Part shown: positions 12,072-24,630 of the stretch, piece after piece | How positions within the stretch are numbered: the stretch's first letter is position 1 | How the letters are laid out: each line of letters opens with the position of its first letter | Origin: Ariolimax columbianus | Taxonomy: Eukaryota; Mollusca; Gastropoda; Stylommatophora; Arionidae | DNA length: 64,000 nt | Reading direction: 5' to 3' | NCBI GenBank assembly: GCA_036924085.1 | Contig: JAVGWX010000003.1 | Location: forward strand, 117,053,264 to 117,117,263 | Notes under the pieces: generated by a model | Database searches by the model: none | Told to the model about the DNA's origin: nothing | The model's input: the letters and a program-made list of their open reading frames with translations, nothing else | Program-made: the position numbers and the translations under genes

Positions 12072-12200
12072 AAAGACGTGTCTGTGTTGCAGTGGTAGAG
12101 CGCTCGCTTCACACGGCCAAGCTATCAGGTTCGATCCCTGTTATTGACACGCTGCACTTGATAGAGCTGTGAATGGTAACTGACTTACTGTAGGAAAGGA
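12072..12200 (+). mobile_element. tRNA-derived SINE head (tRNA-Val-like)
   Basis: About 73 bp resemble a tRNA: an A-box-like gcagtggtagagcgctcg, an anticodon-arm-like cgcttcacacgg whose loop would read CAC (Val), and a strong B box ggttcgatccc. The arms do not pair like a functional tRNA, and the sequence continues into a non-tRNA body, so I call it a Pol III-type SINE head rather than a tRNA gene. The 3' limit is uncertain. Confidence 0.6.
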
Positions 12201-12785
12201 AGACAAGAAGGAAGTTAATTTGCCACCCTCACCTAGTAGAGAAATTAGTTCTAATAAATCGATGATGTGTAACACACTTCATCCTGACTTAAGTTCTTCT
12301 AAAGAACTACGTTACCCATTTCATATACGCACAGTACCGCAACACACAAACCATCACGACTAAATAGACATTGACTTTCCTCTGACCAGCAGTCGTTCTG
12401 GCTGTCAACTGTAAGGTCAGCGCGTTGAGTTAACTAAGTCACATCGATTTCATGACAAGGCATTAAGCAGAAGTCTTGCACTCAGGGAGTCGTCGAGAAA
12501 TAAAAGTATGCGTTCTCCCTCTGTCTGCTTGTTTGAATACATTTTGTTGACTCCATTCGCCAACCCAATTGTCACGTCCGCTGTCTCATAACCTTTTCTG
12601 ACTCTCTCAAGACTAACTGACTACCAACATGAAAGCTCTTATAAAAGACGCTGGGACTGATCAGGTAAGTGGAACTGGGTCTGACAGTGGAACAGTCAAA
12701 CGATTTAAAAAAAACAAGAAAATATCGCTGCAAAGTCTGCTATGTCAGGGTCAGGGATGGTAATGTTGATGGACTCACCGACGAC
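12201..12785. other. Unassigned DNA with a TATAAAA and a splice-donor-like site
   Basis: At 12630 an ATG opens a 47-codon frame that contains tataaaa (about 12640) and a perfect donor-like cag/gtaagt (about 12657-12665). This could be a chance match or a first exon. I see no acceptor or continuation. Confidence 0.2.
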
Positions 12786-13215
12786 ATTTAGATGATATTG
12801 TGGAGCGTCTCAGATGATGATTTGGAGTAGTTGATACTACAATTGTTGGTGATGGTTAGATGCTTTTAGGGAGGGTGTCAGATGATGATTTGGTATAGAC
12901 GATACTACAATTGTTGGTGACTGTTAGATGATATTGTGGAGTGTAACAGATGATGATCTAGTATAGACGATACTACAATTGTTGGTGACTGTTAGATGAT
13001 ATTGTGGAATGTATCAGATGATGATCTGGTATAGACGATACTACAATTGTTGGTGACGATTAGATGATATTGTGGAGTGAATGAGATGATGATTTGGTAT
13101 AGACGATACTACAATTGTTGGTGACGGTTAGATGATATTGTGGAGTGAATCAGATGATGATCTGGTATAGACGATACTACAATTGTTGGTGACGGTTAGA
13201 TGATATTAGGGAGAT
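12786..13215. repeat. 68-bp tandem repeat array, about six units
   Basis: Units share gatgatattgtggagtg, cagatgatgat, and acgatactacaattgttggt. The array lies just left of the unrelated-looking 39-bp array; both contain attgttggtga. Confidence 0.85.
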
Positions 13216-13314
13216 CGCCAAGGACTTTCGAAAATAATAATGGCGAGCTCGCCCATTGTTGGTAACGGAGGATAAAATTAGAAAGTTCAGCGTTTATTGA
13301 TGAGGGCAGTGGAC

Positions 13315-15440
13315 ATTAGGGAGCTCATCAATTGTTGGTGAATTGTTAGTGACATTTGGGAGTTCATCAGTTGTTTGGTGAATTGTTGGTGACATTTTGG
13401 AGTTCATAAGTTGTTTGGTGAATGTTGGTGACATTAGGGAGTTCATCAATTGTTTAGTGAATGTTGGTGACATTAGGGAGTTCATCAATTGTTGGTGAAT
13501 GTTGGTGACATTTGGGAGTTCATCAGTTGTTTGGTGAATTGTTGGTGACATTTGGGAGTTAATCAATTGTTTGGGGAATATTGTGACATTAAGGAGTTCA
13601 TCAATTGTTTGGTGAATGCTGGTGACATTAGGGAGTTCATCAATTGTTTGGTGAATGTTGGTGACATTAGGGAGTTCATAAATTGTTTGGTGAATGCTGG
13701 TGACATTAGGGAGTTCATCAAGTGTTTGGTGAATGTTGGTGGCATTAGGGAGCTCATCAATTGTTTGGTGAATGTTGGTGACATTAGGGAGCTCATCAAT
13801 TGTTTGATGAATGTTGGTAACATTAGGGATTTCATCAATTGTTTGTTGAATGTTGGTGACATTGGATAGTTCATAAATTGTTTGGTGAATGTTGGTGACA
13901 TTATGGAGATCATCAATTGTTTGGTGAATATTTGTGACATTAAGGAGTTCATAAATTGTTTGGTGGATGTTGGTGACATTAGGGAGTTCTTCAATTGTTT
14001 GGTGAATGTTGGTGACACTAAGGAGTTCATTAATTGTTTGCTGAATGTTGGTGACATTAAGGAGCTCATTAATTTTTTGGTGAATGTTGGGGACATTAGG
14101 GAGTTCATCAATTGTTTGGTTAATGTTGGTGACATTAAGGAGTTCATCAAATGTTTGATGAATGTTGGTGACATTAAGTAATTCATCAATTGTTTGGTGA
14201 ATGTTGGTGACATTAGGGAGTTCATAAATTGTTTGGTGAATGTTGGTGACATTAGGGAGTTTATCAATTGATTGGTGAATGTTGGTGACATTAGGGAGTT
14301 CATAAATTGTTTGGTGAATGTTGGTGACATTAGGGAGCTCATCAATTGTTTGGTGAATGTTGGTGACATTAGGGAGTTCATAAATTGTTTGGTGAATGTT
14401 GGTGACATTAGGGAGCTCATCAATTGTTTGGTGAATGTTGGTAACATTAGGGATTTCATCAATTGTTTGTTGAATGTTGGTGACATTGGATAGTTCATAA
14501 ATTGTTTGGTGAATGTTCGTGACATTATGGAGATCATCAATTGTTTGGTGAATATTTGTGACATTAAGGAGTTCATAAATTGTTTGGTGGATGTTGGTGA
14601 CATTAGGGAGTTCTTCAATTGTTTGGTGAATGTTGGTGACACTAAGGAGTTCATTAATTGTTTGCTGAATGTTGGTGACATTAAGGAGCTCATTAATTTT
14701 TTGGTGAATGTTGGGGACATTAGGGAGTTCATCAAATGTTTGGTGAATGTTGGTGACATTAAGTAATTCATCAATTGTTTGGTGAATGTTGGTGACATTA
14801 GGGAGTTCATCAATTGGTTGGTGAATGTTTGTGACATTAGGGAGTTCATCAATTGTTTGTGAATGTTGGTGACATTAGGGAGTTCATCAATTGTTTGTGA
14901 ATGTTGGTGACATTAGGGATTTCATCAATTGTTTTTTGTGAATGTTGGTGACATTAAGGAGTTCATCAATTGATTGGTGAATGTTGGTGACATTATGGAG
15001 TCTCATCAATTGTTTGGTGAATGTTGGTGACATTATGGAGTTCATCAATTGTTTGGTTTAATGTTGATGGCATTGGGGAGCTCATCAATTGTTTGGTGAA
15101 TGTTGGTGACATTAGAATCAATTGTTTGGTGAATGTTGGTGACATTAGAGATCTCATCAATTGTTTGGTTTAATGTTGGTGACATTAGAGATCTCATCAA
15201 TTGTTTGGTTTAATGTTGGTGGCATTGGGGAGTTCATCAATTGTTTGGTGAATGTTGGTGACATTATGGAGTTTATCAATTGTTTGGTGAATATATGGGC
15301 TTCAGAGAGTACATCAATTGGTTGGTGAATGTGTGTGATTTCAAGCAGCTTATCAATTGTTATGTAAATTTTGGTGACATTTAAGTGTACATCAATTATT
15401 TGCTAAAAATTGGTGACATTAGAAAGCTTGGTAAGGATGG
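13315..15440. repeat. 39-bp minisatellite (about 2.1 kb) with a 624-bp higher-order repeat
   Basis: The unit reads gaatgttggtgacattagg then gagttcatcaattgtttggt. A 39-bp period is 13 codons, so long frames stay open on both strands (13563-14852 minus; several on plus). A variant block around 13861 recurs at 14485, exactly 624 bp (16 units) later, with the same variant order, showing a segmental duplication inside the array. Units decay toward both ends. Confidence 0.95.
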
Positions 15441-16202
15441 ATGACATTAAGAAACTCATTAGTATTTGATGAAGATCATATGGTATTGTTAAGCTCTAGT
15501 ATATGTAGCGGTATATAATACTAGGAGCTCAATAATTATTGGTGTTGTGTTCATGACATTGTAGAATTTTTCAACGATTTGAGCCATTGATGTTCGGTAC
15601 ATATTTATATATTGGACATCCCTTCATTGCTTACATTGCATAATGTATAATAATGAGGAATGTAATATTTGCACAGAATGTAAACTGTTGGTGAAAAAAC
15701 ACACGCTGAAGCACACACACACACACACATAACATACATACGAACATACATATATACATGCATACATGGACACACACAACAGGCACTCACACACACAGAT
15801 ATGCTTCCGGTTGTTCAAGATAGTGGTGGATTTGAATTGACAATACGTAGATCTATATATGTTTCAGACACGTTTTAGTGTTGAGAATCATTTTGTGTAA
15901 AAATAGCGTAGTTGTAATTGTAGTTTACTGTAGCATACGCATTTTCAAAAAAAGTGATAAGGTTGAAACAGATAGATAGTGACTTGACATAATTAAATAG
16001 CGTGGTATAGTGAGCGGTAATAACAGTCTGTAGTACTAGTTAGTGTACTGTGTACATTTAGTGTAGGCCTAGTATTTAGCGATAGCTGTTGTAAAGTAAA
16101 TACCAACGACATTTGATTTTTTTGAATTGCTATAACAAGTATACATTGTATTAGGTTTCAGTATAACTTATTGGGTAACGGTAATAAAAAGCATAATTAG
16201 TA
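15441..16202. other. Non-coding DNA with CA/CATA microsatellite; possible CR1 5' UTR
   Basis: CA and CATA repeats lie at about 15709-15800. The remaining sequence up to 16202 directly precedes the CR1-like ORF1 and may be its 5' UTR, but no boundary can be fixed. Confidence 0.4.
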
Positions 16203-17081
16203 TGGCCGCTAAGACCAGGCGAAATGCTACGAAGAATGGCCAGGACAGAAAGTGTGATTTGTGTGGCGGCAATGTTTGTATTAGTGAAGGGATAGATACA
16301 ACTATGGCAGATGAAGTAAAAGTTATATGTAGGGTATGTAGAATAGAATAGAGGCAGGCTAGAATGGAGTGCGATATTAAGACAAATAAAAAGAGAGTAG
16401 AGGAGATAGAAAAGAGGCAGATCAAAATAGAAGTGAAAAGAGAATATGGAGGAAGTTTTAAAGATGCTGCAGTTGGGTATGGGTTGGAGAAGGAAATAGG
16501 AATTGGAAGAAATGGGGTTTCTAGTGATGAAACTGTTCATAGGGCAGAGAACTTTGCAGAGAACTAGGCAAATATAAGTGAGGGTACAGTGTTGGTAGTA
16601 TGGGGATTCAATGGTGAGGGAGGTTGGCAGACATTTGTCTACACAACACAAAAATGTTTGAAAAATTGATATTGAGGAAGCAAAAATTGAGGACATTGAG
16701 AAATAAATAAAGAGGATAGAGGACAGAGCAAACAGTCATGCTGTGGTATTGGTAGGAACTAATAATGTAAAAAGAGATGGTACAGAAATAATTGTGCACA
16801 GATACAAGAGTCTTATGGGAACACTTCAGGAAAAAAAGTTCAGAAAGGTCACAATGATGGGCATTTTAGACAGAGCAGATGGGTCAGACTATTTAGATAG
16901 TAAGATAATAGGTATCAACTTTAGGTTACAGCTGATGTGTGCGGACATGGGTATGGAATTTATTGACGTGAAAGTTGAAAAAAGTGAAATGCAAGACAGG
17001 AGAGGTTTACATCTAAATGAGATAGGACAGCATGCTGTTGCGAACTATATGATTAGTTATTGTGTTACAAATTTAAACTAG
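16203..17081 (+). pseudogene. CR1-like ORF1 relic with zinc-binding and SGNH/esterase-like regions
   Basis: The start at 16203 gives MAAKTRRN followed by CDLCGGNVC and VICRVC, a four-Cys pattern resembling the PHD-like or zinc-finger N-terminus of CR1 ORF1. A Lys/Glu-rich segment (about 16362-16445) could form a coiled coil. From about 16743 to 17081 the frame reads VLVGTNNVKRDGTE and later MGMEFIDV and RRGLHLNEIGQHAVANYM. These match the GTNN and D-x-x-HLN blocks of SGNH-type esterase domains in CR1 ORF1. Stops near 16348 and 16565 and a frame change separate the parts. ORF1 of this type binds RNA or lipid; here it is dead. Confidence 0.75.
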
Positions 17082-17205
17082 TAAGGCCTTTAAAGTATGA
17101 GACTAAAGACAGGCCTACAGTAGGATGCTATGGAGGATGTAGTCAAAGGGGAGAGTTGGGGTCAGTGAAGTATGAACTATGTAGTAGAAAAACACAAATA
17201 AAAAC

Positions 17206-20200
17206 AAAATTACAACATGTTTTTATGCAAATATGAGAAGCAAAGTAAATCAAATAGAAGAATTAGAACTGTATGTAGAAGAGAAAAAAACCCAGATATA
17301 ATAGCGTGAACAGAATCATGGACATATGAGGACATTGCAGCTAGTGACCTTGAAATAGAGCGATATACAATGTTAAGGAAAGATAGGGTAGTTGGAGACA
17401 CGGCTAAGGTGGTGTTTTATTATAATGTACAACTTCAGATCAAAGATGATTTATCATTTTGTAACAAAAATGAAAGTGTATGGGAAGAAATACAAAGTGA
17501 GCGTGAAAAAACAGTGATTTGAGTATGCTGTAGATGTCCATCAAGTCAAAAAGAGGAAGATTAGGAGCTGATTAGTAGCATAGAAAAGGCAAGTAAGGTA
17601 AAAAATATATAGAGGCAGGTAAATCAAAAGAAACATATTTAAAATATTTGGACAAACAGAACATAGGTCGGAAAGTGAAAAAAACTGCAAAAATAGACTT
17701 CGAAAAAAAAACTTACAGGATCATCACTGATAGTAAAAGCTTCTTTTCTTATGTTGGTAATAAAAAAAGAACAAAAAACAAAGTAAGCCCTCTCATAGAT
17801 AGCACAGGTAAAATAATAAGTGAGAATAGGGAGGCAGCTAATCTACTCAATCAGTACTTTGGCACAGTCCACACAATAGAGGACTGCTCTAAGATCAAAG
17901 AGTCTATACATATCTTTCAAAGAGACATAGATACAGCGGGATTGAGATCAATCTCTTTTGCGGATAAATGGTTTTTTTTTAATTGGAGGGGTTGAAAGTG
18001 GATAAATGTGCAGGTCAAGATGGTATTCATCCAAAATTGCTGTATGAAATTAGAGACCAACTAGCAAAACAATTGGCTATATTATGTCCTCAATCACTTG
18101 CAAAAGGGATTGTTCCATGGGATTGGAAAGATGCAGGGGTGATCCCCTTATTCAAAAAGTGCAAAAAAAAACTCAGATCCAGCAAATTATAGATCGGTGA
18201 ATAATTTAACGATCATAGTCTGTAAATTGTAAGAGTCAATAATCAAAGAATCATTGTAATGCAAGTATCTAATCAGTCAAAAATAGTCAGCAGGGGTTTA
18301 CTAGAGGGAGATAGTACTTAACAAATATTTTAGAATTCATGGAGGTTACTAAAATGATAGATAAAGTGGAGCCAGTGGATGTTATTTATCTAGATTTTGC
18401 AAAAGTCTTTGATAGAGTACCTCATCAAAGATTAATTAGAAAGTTAAAATCACATGGAATAGGTGGGGAAGTTGCCGAATGGATTGAAAATTGGTTAACC
18501 GGAAGAAGACAGGGAGTGGGGATAAATAAGGACTACTCTGAGTGGTGTGAAGTGAAAAGTGGTGTGAAGTGAAAAGTGGTGTGCCACAGGGCTCTGTTTT
18601 GGGACTAATTTTGTTCTTGATATATACAAACGATTTGAACAAACCAAGCCATGAGAGGTATAACAGGAGGCATGAAGTCAACGCCAATTGTAGAACTTGA
18701 AAAGATTACAAAACTGCAATCCATGACCGATAGAAGAGACTGCAGAGCCCAGCTGCAGTCAGAGAAACTCCGAAGACTGACTGACCATCCAATGCACCAG
18801 AGACTAAACAATTTGGGAAATGGGAAACTAAAGCGGAGAAACTTTTTAGAAATAGCCAAAGCAAAGATGCACGAAGATCCCATAAACGCACTAACAACAC
18901 CAAAACCCATCACTACTGTACGAAAACCTACCTGGAGGCAGGATATATTTCCAGAGGTGTTAGAAAATATACCAGGTATTGGAAACAAAAACTGCCAGAC
19001 TGAAAAAGAAAGGCGAGATACTACCCTAAGCTTTATATCGAAAAGCTACCCAAGCATGGACTGGACCCATGCATACACCGACGGTTCTGTAAAAAACACT
19101 ACACAGAACGGAGGGGCAGGAGCATTCCTGAACCTACCAAATGGCAGACAAATAACACTGTCATTCGCTACTGGTAAGTACACAAGCAATTTCAGAGCGG
19201 AAGCAGAGGCACTGAGGGCGGCAGTGGAAGAAATGGTGACACACAAAGAAAATGAAAGCCATATAGTCCTGCTTACAGATGCTCTCGCCGTAGTCACAGC
19301 GCTAAAAAGCCAGAAAAACACTGAGCTTAATGACTTAAGAGCAGCACTCTGCAAACTGTGCCAGCAGTCCGCATCAAAAAGGGTAGTGGTACAGTGGGTC
19401 CCATCACACTGCAACATCCAAGGCAACGAGGAGGCAGACAGACTGGCAAAAGAAGGTGCAAGACTACCACAAACAGATACTAGTATGACGTACGAAGAGT
19501 CAAAACGGCTTTTCAAAGCCAGATACATGACCAAATGGGAAACCGAACATACTGGTTACACCAAAAACGATGCCTATTACCAGTTGAACCGAAGAGAGCA
19601 GGTCGTTGTCTTCAGACTTCGCACTGGCCACAATAGACTGAGGTACCACCTATTCAACAAATTGAAGATAGGTGGTACCGACGAATGCCCGTGCGGTACC
19701 GGTAAAATGACCGCTGAACATCTGCTGCAGAACTGCCCGACATACGAGGATCAGAGAGAGCAGATGTGGCCATCACCAGTGGAACTGCAAGACAAGCTTA
19801 ATGGCAGCGGCGACAGCCTCAGGATGACCGCCGCTTTTTTCGAAAAAATAATGGTTACTGTCTGACTGCGTACGAAGATGAAGAAGAAGAAACGATTTGA
19901 ACATTGATATGGGCTCCATATTTGAAAAATACGCTGATGATACAAAAATATGCAGTAGCATTTCATCTTAAGCAGAATCGGATATATTGAGGTCGGATTT
20001 AGATGCAATTCGAGAATGGTCTGTAAGCTGGCAAATGGAGTTTAATGTAGATACATGTACAGTGACGAACATGGGTAGATCCAATATGGAACATGACCAC
20101 AGAATGTGCGAGAACAATATTAGAATGATAGATAAGGAAAGGGACCTAGGGGTTATAATAGATCATACAGATAAGGTGAGTAAGCAAGTCTAGGTAGCAG

Positions 20201-20470
20201 TGAAAAAGGCAAATGCAACGTTAGGTATGATAAAATGAAGTATTAAAGATACGAGCAAGGAAGTGATAGTCAAACTGTATAAAGCATTAGTTAGACCTAG
20301 ATTGGAGTATTATGTACATGTGTGGAGTCCTTATCATAGAGGGGATGGAAAGGATACAAAAACGAGTGACAAAGCTGATAGTGGGATTCCAAAATTACAG
20401 TTATGAGTAAAGACTCAGAAAAACCGGATTACAGTGTCTAGTAAAGAGAGAAATTCGAGGTGATTAAATA
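17206..20470 (+). pseudogene. CR1-like ORF2 relic (endonuclease, RT)
   Basis: Endonuclease remnants read ANMRSKVNQIEELELYVEEK then a TESWTYEDI block (about 17220-17350). RT pieces are PLIDSTGKI (about 17790), AGQDGIHPKLLYEI (about 18010), IYLDFAKVFDRVPHQRL (about 18385-18435; first catalytic Asp present), GSVLG after a frameshift (about 18590) and FEKYADDTKI (about 19920-19950; second catalytic Asp pair present). The intervening 1.25 kb is the nested LINE. A 19-bp tandem duplication near 18541-18590 causes the frameshift before GVPQGSVLG. Thumb pieces such as LYKALVRPRLEY follow near 20275. Confidence 0.85.
18642..19889 (+). mobile_element. 5'-truncated Ingi-like LINE nested in CR1
   Basis: The copy starts at the ORF2 position of Q897-A-M-R and runs to the 3' end with a short GA-A tail. 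It carries one uninterrupted frame (18651-19865, 404 codons) with the connecting region, RNase H (AYTDGS, RAEAEALRA, LTDAL, GNEEADRLA) and the CPC...EHLLQNC knuckle. The 14-bp sequence aaacgatttgaaca occurs at 18628-18641 and again at 19890-19903, a clear target-site duplication. The open frame and perfect duplication indicate a young insertion, later than the CR1 decay. Confidence 0.95.
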
Positions 20471-20797
20471 CAGGTTGATAAGATAATCAAAGAAACAAAT
20501 TAATTAAACTATAACAAGTTTTTCAAAATATAACCACCCACAAGAACAGGAGGACTTAGCTACCAATTAACTAAAGAGAGGTAAAGATTAGATTTCAGGA
20601 AATCTTTTTTTAGTCAGATAGGGGTGAATGCTTCGAATGCATTGTAACAGGAGGTAGTGGAGGCAGTGATAATTAATGCATTTAAGAATAGATTGGATGC
20701 GCATAGCTTTTAGAGCAAGATAATGTAAATGAATCTGGTTGTATACCGACTCTGCAAGAGTCTTTTAAACCAATATAAGGTCGTTAAGTTAAGTTGT

Positions 20798-23723
20798 ATA
20801 TACATTTACATGCATGCATACAAACAAACAAAGCTACCATCTTGTCAAACATTAATCTTCTTCATAATGTGTCAAAATATTTATCATCATTCTTCATTCT
20901 GTTTTGGAGAATTGCAATATTTTATCGAAATGCCGCTGTCCAAAAACGAGAATCCGAAGACAAGCGGAAAATAAAATTTATTTGCAAATAAAAAAACTTG
21001 CGACATTCAGAGGCGCGATGACAAAAAATACATAATGAAGAGCTTCGAGAACTAAAGAGATACAAGATAAAAATATCGAAACATAATGCGCGCTGAAACA
21101 TTAGCAGCGATGAATATTTATTTTAAAAATGCGTTGAATATAAATTGGTGCATGTTATATTCCAAGCTGAAAGGATTAACTGCGAGTGAAAGTTACTAAA
21201 CACTGTGGGCATTCTGTTACTGGATAAAACATTGAAAGACGACAGAAGGAGCATTGCTAGAACTGATTAACTGCTGGGTCAAAAGAGATTGAGCAACGTC
21301 ATTACCGATTCACAAAAGAAAACTTAAATATCAAGAAATTCATTAATTTATTACAGAAATAAGATTGATTGAGCAGAGACATCGATGTCGAGCCACAAAA
21401 TAGAAAGGATCATCGCCAATTAGCCAACGTCTACATACGGACATTCTTTGTGTTCCAGTTTCCATCAGCTTGTTTGATCGTCTAGTAAATGTTCTCTCAA
21501 ACTTGCAGTTCTTGTGGTACTTTGCTTAAGTAGTAGTTAACATTGTTGAGGTTGCTAGCGTCTCAATCACAATTTTGCTAATCATAAGTTATCACATGTT
21601 GGTAGGATACAAAGATCGGGTTCTTTGTTGCCTATTATTAAATCCCTGAACCTAAAAGGACACATTGTCGGTTCACATTAAAAAAGAAAGCTATTAACTG
21701 TTATTAGATTGATCCAATTTTTCATATGTTATGTTTTACAAACATTAGTTAGTTTTACTGCGAGTGTCTACTTCTTCTGCCATGTCATAACATATCAATG
21801 AAAAAATCAACACATTCTACATTTTTTTAAATGTTGACATTGTGAAGTTTCTATGGAAATACACATGGTGTGTATCACTATGAAGTTTTTTTTCTGTAAA
21901 CAACATTAATTTCAATTTCATATCTTTTTCAATTCTAGTGAAAGACCTGGTTTGTTTTATTCGCGTACTATAACTAGGATCAGATAAATATATCTAACTA
22001 CCACTTGTTGTATTGATTATTTCGATGTTAAAGTTATTTGAATTTATCTGCCCCATGTGCTTGCTGAAAACCTTTTCATCGTAATGTAAGATGTTGATTG
22101 TGTGTTTGTTGCTCACTTTAAAAACGACACTCCATTCATGTCTTCATTTATATCGTTTCACTCTATCTTCCCTTGCTTTTTTCGCTTCTGTGTTATGGCA
22201 TTGTGTGTCACTTTCTGCGAATGTAGTTATTACAAAGTAAATTTCAAGTGAATTTCAACATGAAATACATTTAAATTAATCAATGCAATTAAAAAACAAG
22301 ATTCATGTTTTATCTAGAATATTTGATTAAATGAATATCTGCTTGGTCTATTTTTTTATATATGTAAAGAGAGGTTTTCATTGTTATCAGTAAAATCATT
22401 CTTAGGCTAGAATGAAAGCATGGGATTCTTGCCAGAGAACGTAACCGTGCAGTTCAACGCTTTGGGAAGGGGGGGGAGGGGGGTTGTGTGTGAGTTTGGG
22501 GTTGTGGGGGGGGGGTGAGATGCAGAAACATTGCAAATGTGAGAAATGTGAAAAATAGACAAACAAAAATAGACAGTTAATGGAACGTTATAGCTAGGAG
22601 ACCTGGATTAAAAAGAATTCAAAATCTCGATGTCTCGCGTGCACATGCGTCCTTGAACCACGACAACTGAATATTTCCAGCAGCATGCCAGTAGAGGATG
22701 GCAGATGACACAAAGGGATTCCTCGAATCTTGCAGTAGAGCAGGTGTTCTCATCATGGTGATTGCAGTACCACGGAGCTCTTTTAATGACCTTTGGTGCT
22801 CGCGTCATCCAAGTAAAAAAGTCCTCGCGAGCACCAACACTAATGACGCTCGGTTTTCAATTCAAACTTTGTTTTGCATACCTAAACATATAATGTTGCT
22901 ATCCATCGATTGAATTTTAGTCGACCTGAAAGTTATTAAGTTGCACGTTTGCTGCCATAAAACGTATTTACCGCTCTATGTTCTGAAATACTTCACACTG
23001 ATGACTTGTTTATGGGGTTTCCCCGATGCTGGTCAGGGTCAGCGTTGTGTTGCATTGTGGGTATATTATGCTTTCTTTGTCCCTGGCAGATCGGATAGGA
23101 CTGTCGTGTTTATTGTTAGATTGCAAAAAATAATATACACAATGTGAATAATACGGTCAAAGTTGTTAGATAATCTTAAAAACACAAGTTATGCATTGTG
23201 AAAAGTGTGGTCAGTTTTTGTTGTTAGGTTAAGTTAACAACTTCAAATATACAGTATGAACAAATTTAGTGCGGAAACAGCTGTAAAGATTTGACTAATT
23301 CGTAAGCGTCTTCTTCGAAAGACGGATTCAGCATACCCCTATATTAGTGAACCAAGAAAGAAGAAACAATACGCTCAATAACTGGGAAAGGGAATTTATT
23401 TTTGTAAAATAATGACGACAATAGAGTATTGTGTTTCCCTTTGCGCAATGCTTTTTTATCGGGGTTCAGAAGAACAAATTGTCAAAGACATTATAATACA
23501 CATCTTAGTGCGTTTGGTGAGAGTACCCCACACGCTCAAACCCAAGCTTTTAATTGTTAACAAGTTTCAATCAAAGTGTCTATATCAGTATTTCGCATGT
23601 ATTAAGCATGACATATGTTATTTTAAAGTGGGGAAGTTGTGAACGGGTGCATCGTTTCGGCAGTGACCACTCTGGTGCAGAGTATTCCTAACAAGTAAAG
23701 AAATGTTCTGATTATTGCTGCAG
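20798..23723. other. AT-rich intergenic DNA, nothing firmly recognised
   Basis: Low GC with short ORFs. At 20930-20985 one frame reads PLSKNENPKTSGK-like sequence that could be a leftover of a transposase N-terminus, but it is too short to assign. A hAT-end-like caggtgttctca at 22740 has no partner that I can find. Confidence 0.5.
22467..22518 (+). repeat. G-rich tract with quadruplex potential
   Basis: Several runs of four or more G separated by short loops on the plus strand. Simple sequence, function unknown. Confidence 0.6.
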
Positions 23724-24620
23724 GTACGGTGCCTCTTAGTAATGACAATGCTGCTTTGCGCGTTGACCTGATATCGGCTCAGACTAAGCAGGAAACTTTG
23801 CTAAAACTAACTGGATGTAGTTACTTTTCTCTTGCTGTTGATGAATCGTCGGACATTGCGTCTATCGCACAATTGGTGTGTTGTGTGCGCTGTGCTAATA
23901 GTCACGGAAGTGTAGATAATTTATATTTGACAGTGTTACCGCTCTCATGTACTACTACGGGTCAAGACATTTACAATGGTGTTTCCAACTTCCTAGTATT
24001 CGATGATATCGATATATCAAATAGCATGTGCGTGGTTATAGGTGGTGCACGATCAGCTGTGGGTAAATGTAGAGAATTTGTCAGTCTTCTGAGAAATGAT
24101 AAATTCTTTCCGCCTTTCATTCACCGTCATTGCATAAATCATATTATAAATCTAGCTAGTCATTTGAAATCTGTTCCTGAAATTTCAGAACACTTCAAAG
24201 TGATTGTTAAGTTTATCAACTTTCTTATTGCTACATCTCTTAACAAATGTATGCTGAAAGTCTTCTTGTATTATTTATTGACGCCATATACAGAACTAAT
24301 CGTTCATGGCGACATACGTTGGTTAGTGATACTGTTACAGAGGGGTCTGGACAGTGTACGAAGAAATCAACGTAAACATTTCTTCAAATGATTTTGCAAC
24401 AAACTCGCCTCAATTATTTGAGGATGATTTCAAGATTAATATTGCTTTCATGGTAAAATTCTCTCAGTATCTGAACGAGCTTTTCCGACAACTTCAAAAC
24501 ACAATGTCTGAACTAAAAGAAGTTATATTTTAATGTCGGTTAAAGTTACAAAGATTCCTTTCAACAGCAAGTAAGAATGAACCAGCATTTCCTAGAACTT
24601 GCATACACACTCTCGAGATT
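23724..24620 (+). pseudogene. hAT-superfamily transposase relic (GTF2IRD2/ZBED-like group)
   Basis: The frame at 23729-24391 reads PLSNDNAALRVD, FSLAVDESSDIASIAQL, RHCINHIINLASHL, and HGDIRWL; a shifted frame continues with a FKINIAFMVKFSQYLNELF block to about 24500. These match, in order, the hAT RNase H-like core of transposases domesticated in vertebrates as GTF2IRD2- and ZBED-type proteins: first Asp in LAVDESSD, the C-x2-H pair in HCINH, and H-x-D-x-RWL. The second catalytic position (usually TTDGA) reads VIGGAR here, so the Asp is lost. BED finger and C-terminal dimerisation domain are missing. It ends where the 18S fragment starts. Confidence 0.8.
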
Positions 24621-24630
24621 TGACCAAGTC

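Larger units (their letters stand above)
16203..20797 (+). mobile_element. CR1-like LINE, decayed, interrupted by a nested LINE
   Basis: The order is ORF1 (zinc-binding N-terminus, coiled-coil-like segment, esterase-like domain), endonuclease fragment, reverse transcriptase, and a 3' end with a short ttaag repeat (aaggtcgttaagttaagttg near 20790). There is an internal deletion near 17600 between endonuclease and RT, a small tandem duplication near 18541-18590, and a nested Ingi-like LINE at 18642-19889. Multiple stops make it non-functional. Clade assignment rests on the ORF1 esterase and the RT motifs; L2 or a neighbouring clade is possible. Confidence 0.85.

Noticed and set aside
12072..12150. 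Functional tRNA-Val gene
   Set aside because: The acceptor and other stems do not pair well, and the sequence continues as a SINE body.
13563..14852. 429-codon minus-strand ORF as a repetitive protein gene
   Set aside because: It is a 39-bp minisatellite whose period is a multiple of three; frames are open on both strands and there is no unique sequence, signal peptide or start context.
16151..16696. 181-codon minus-strand ORF
   Set aside because: It lies antisense to the CR1-like ORF1; the plus strand carries the recognisable protein patterns.
22735..22860. hAT element end at caggtgttctca
   Set aside because: No matching inverted end or 8-bp duplication found nearby.
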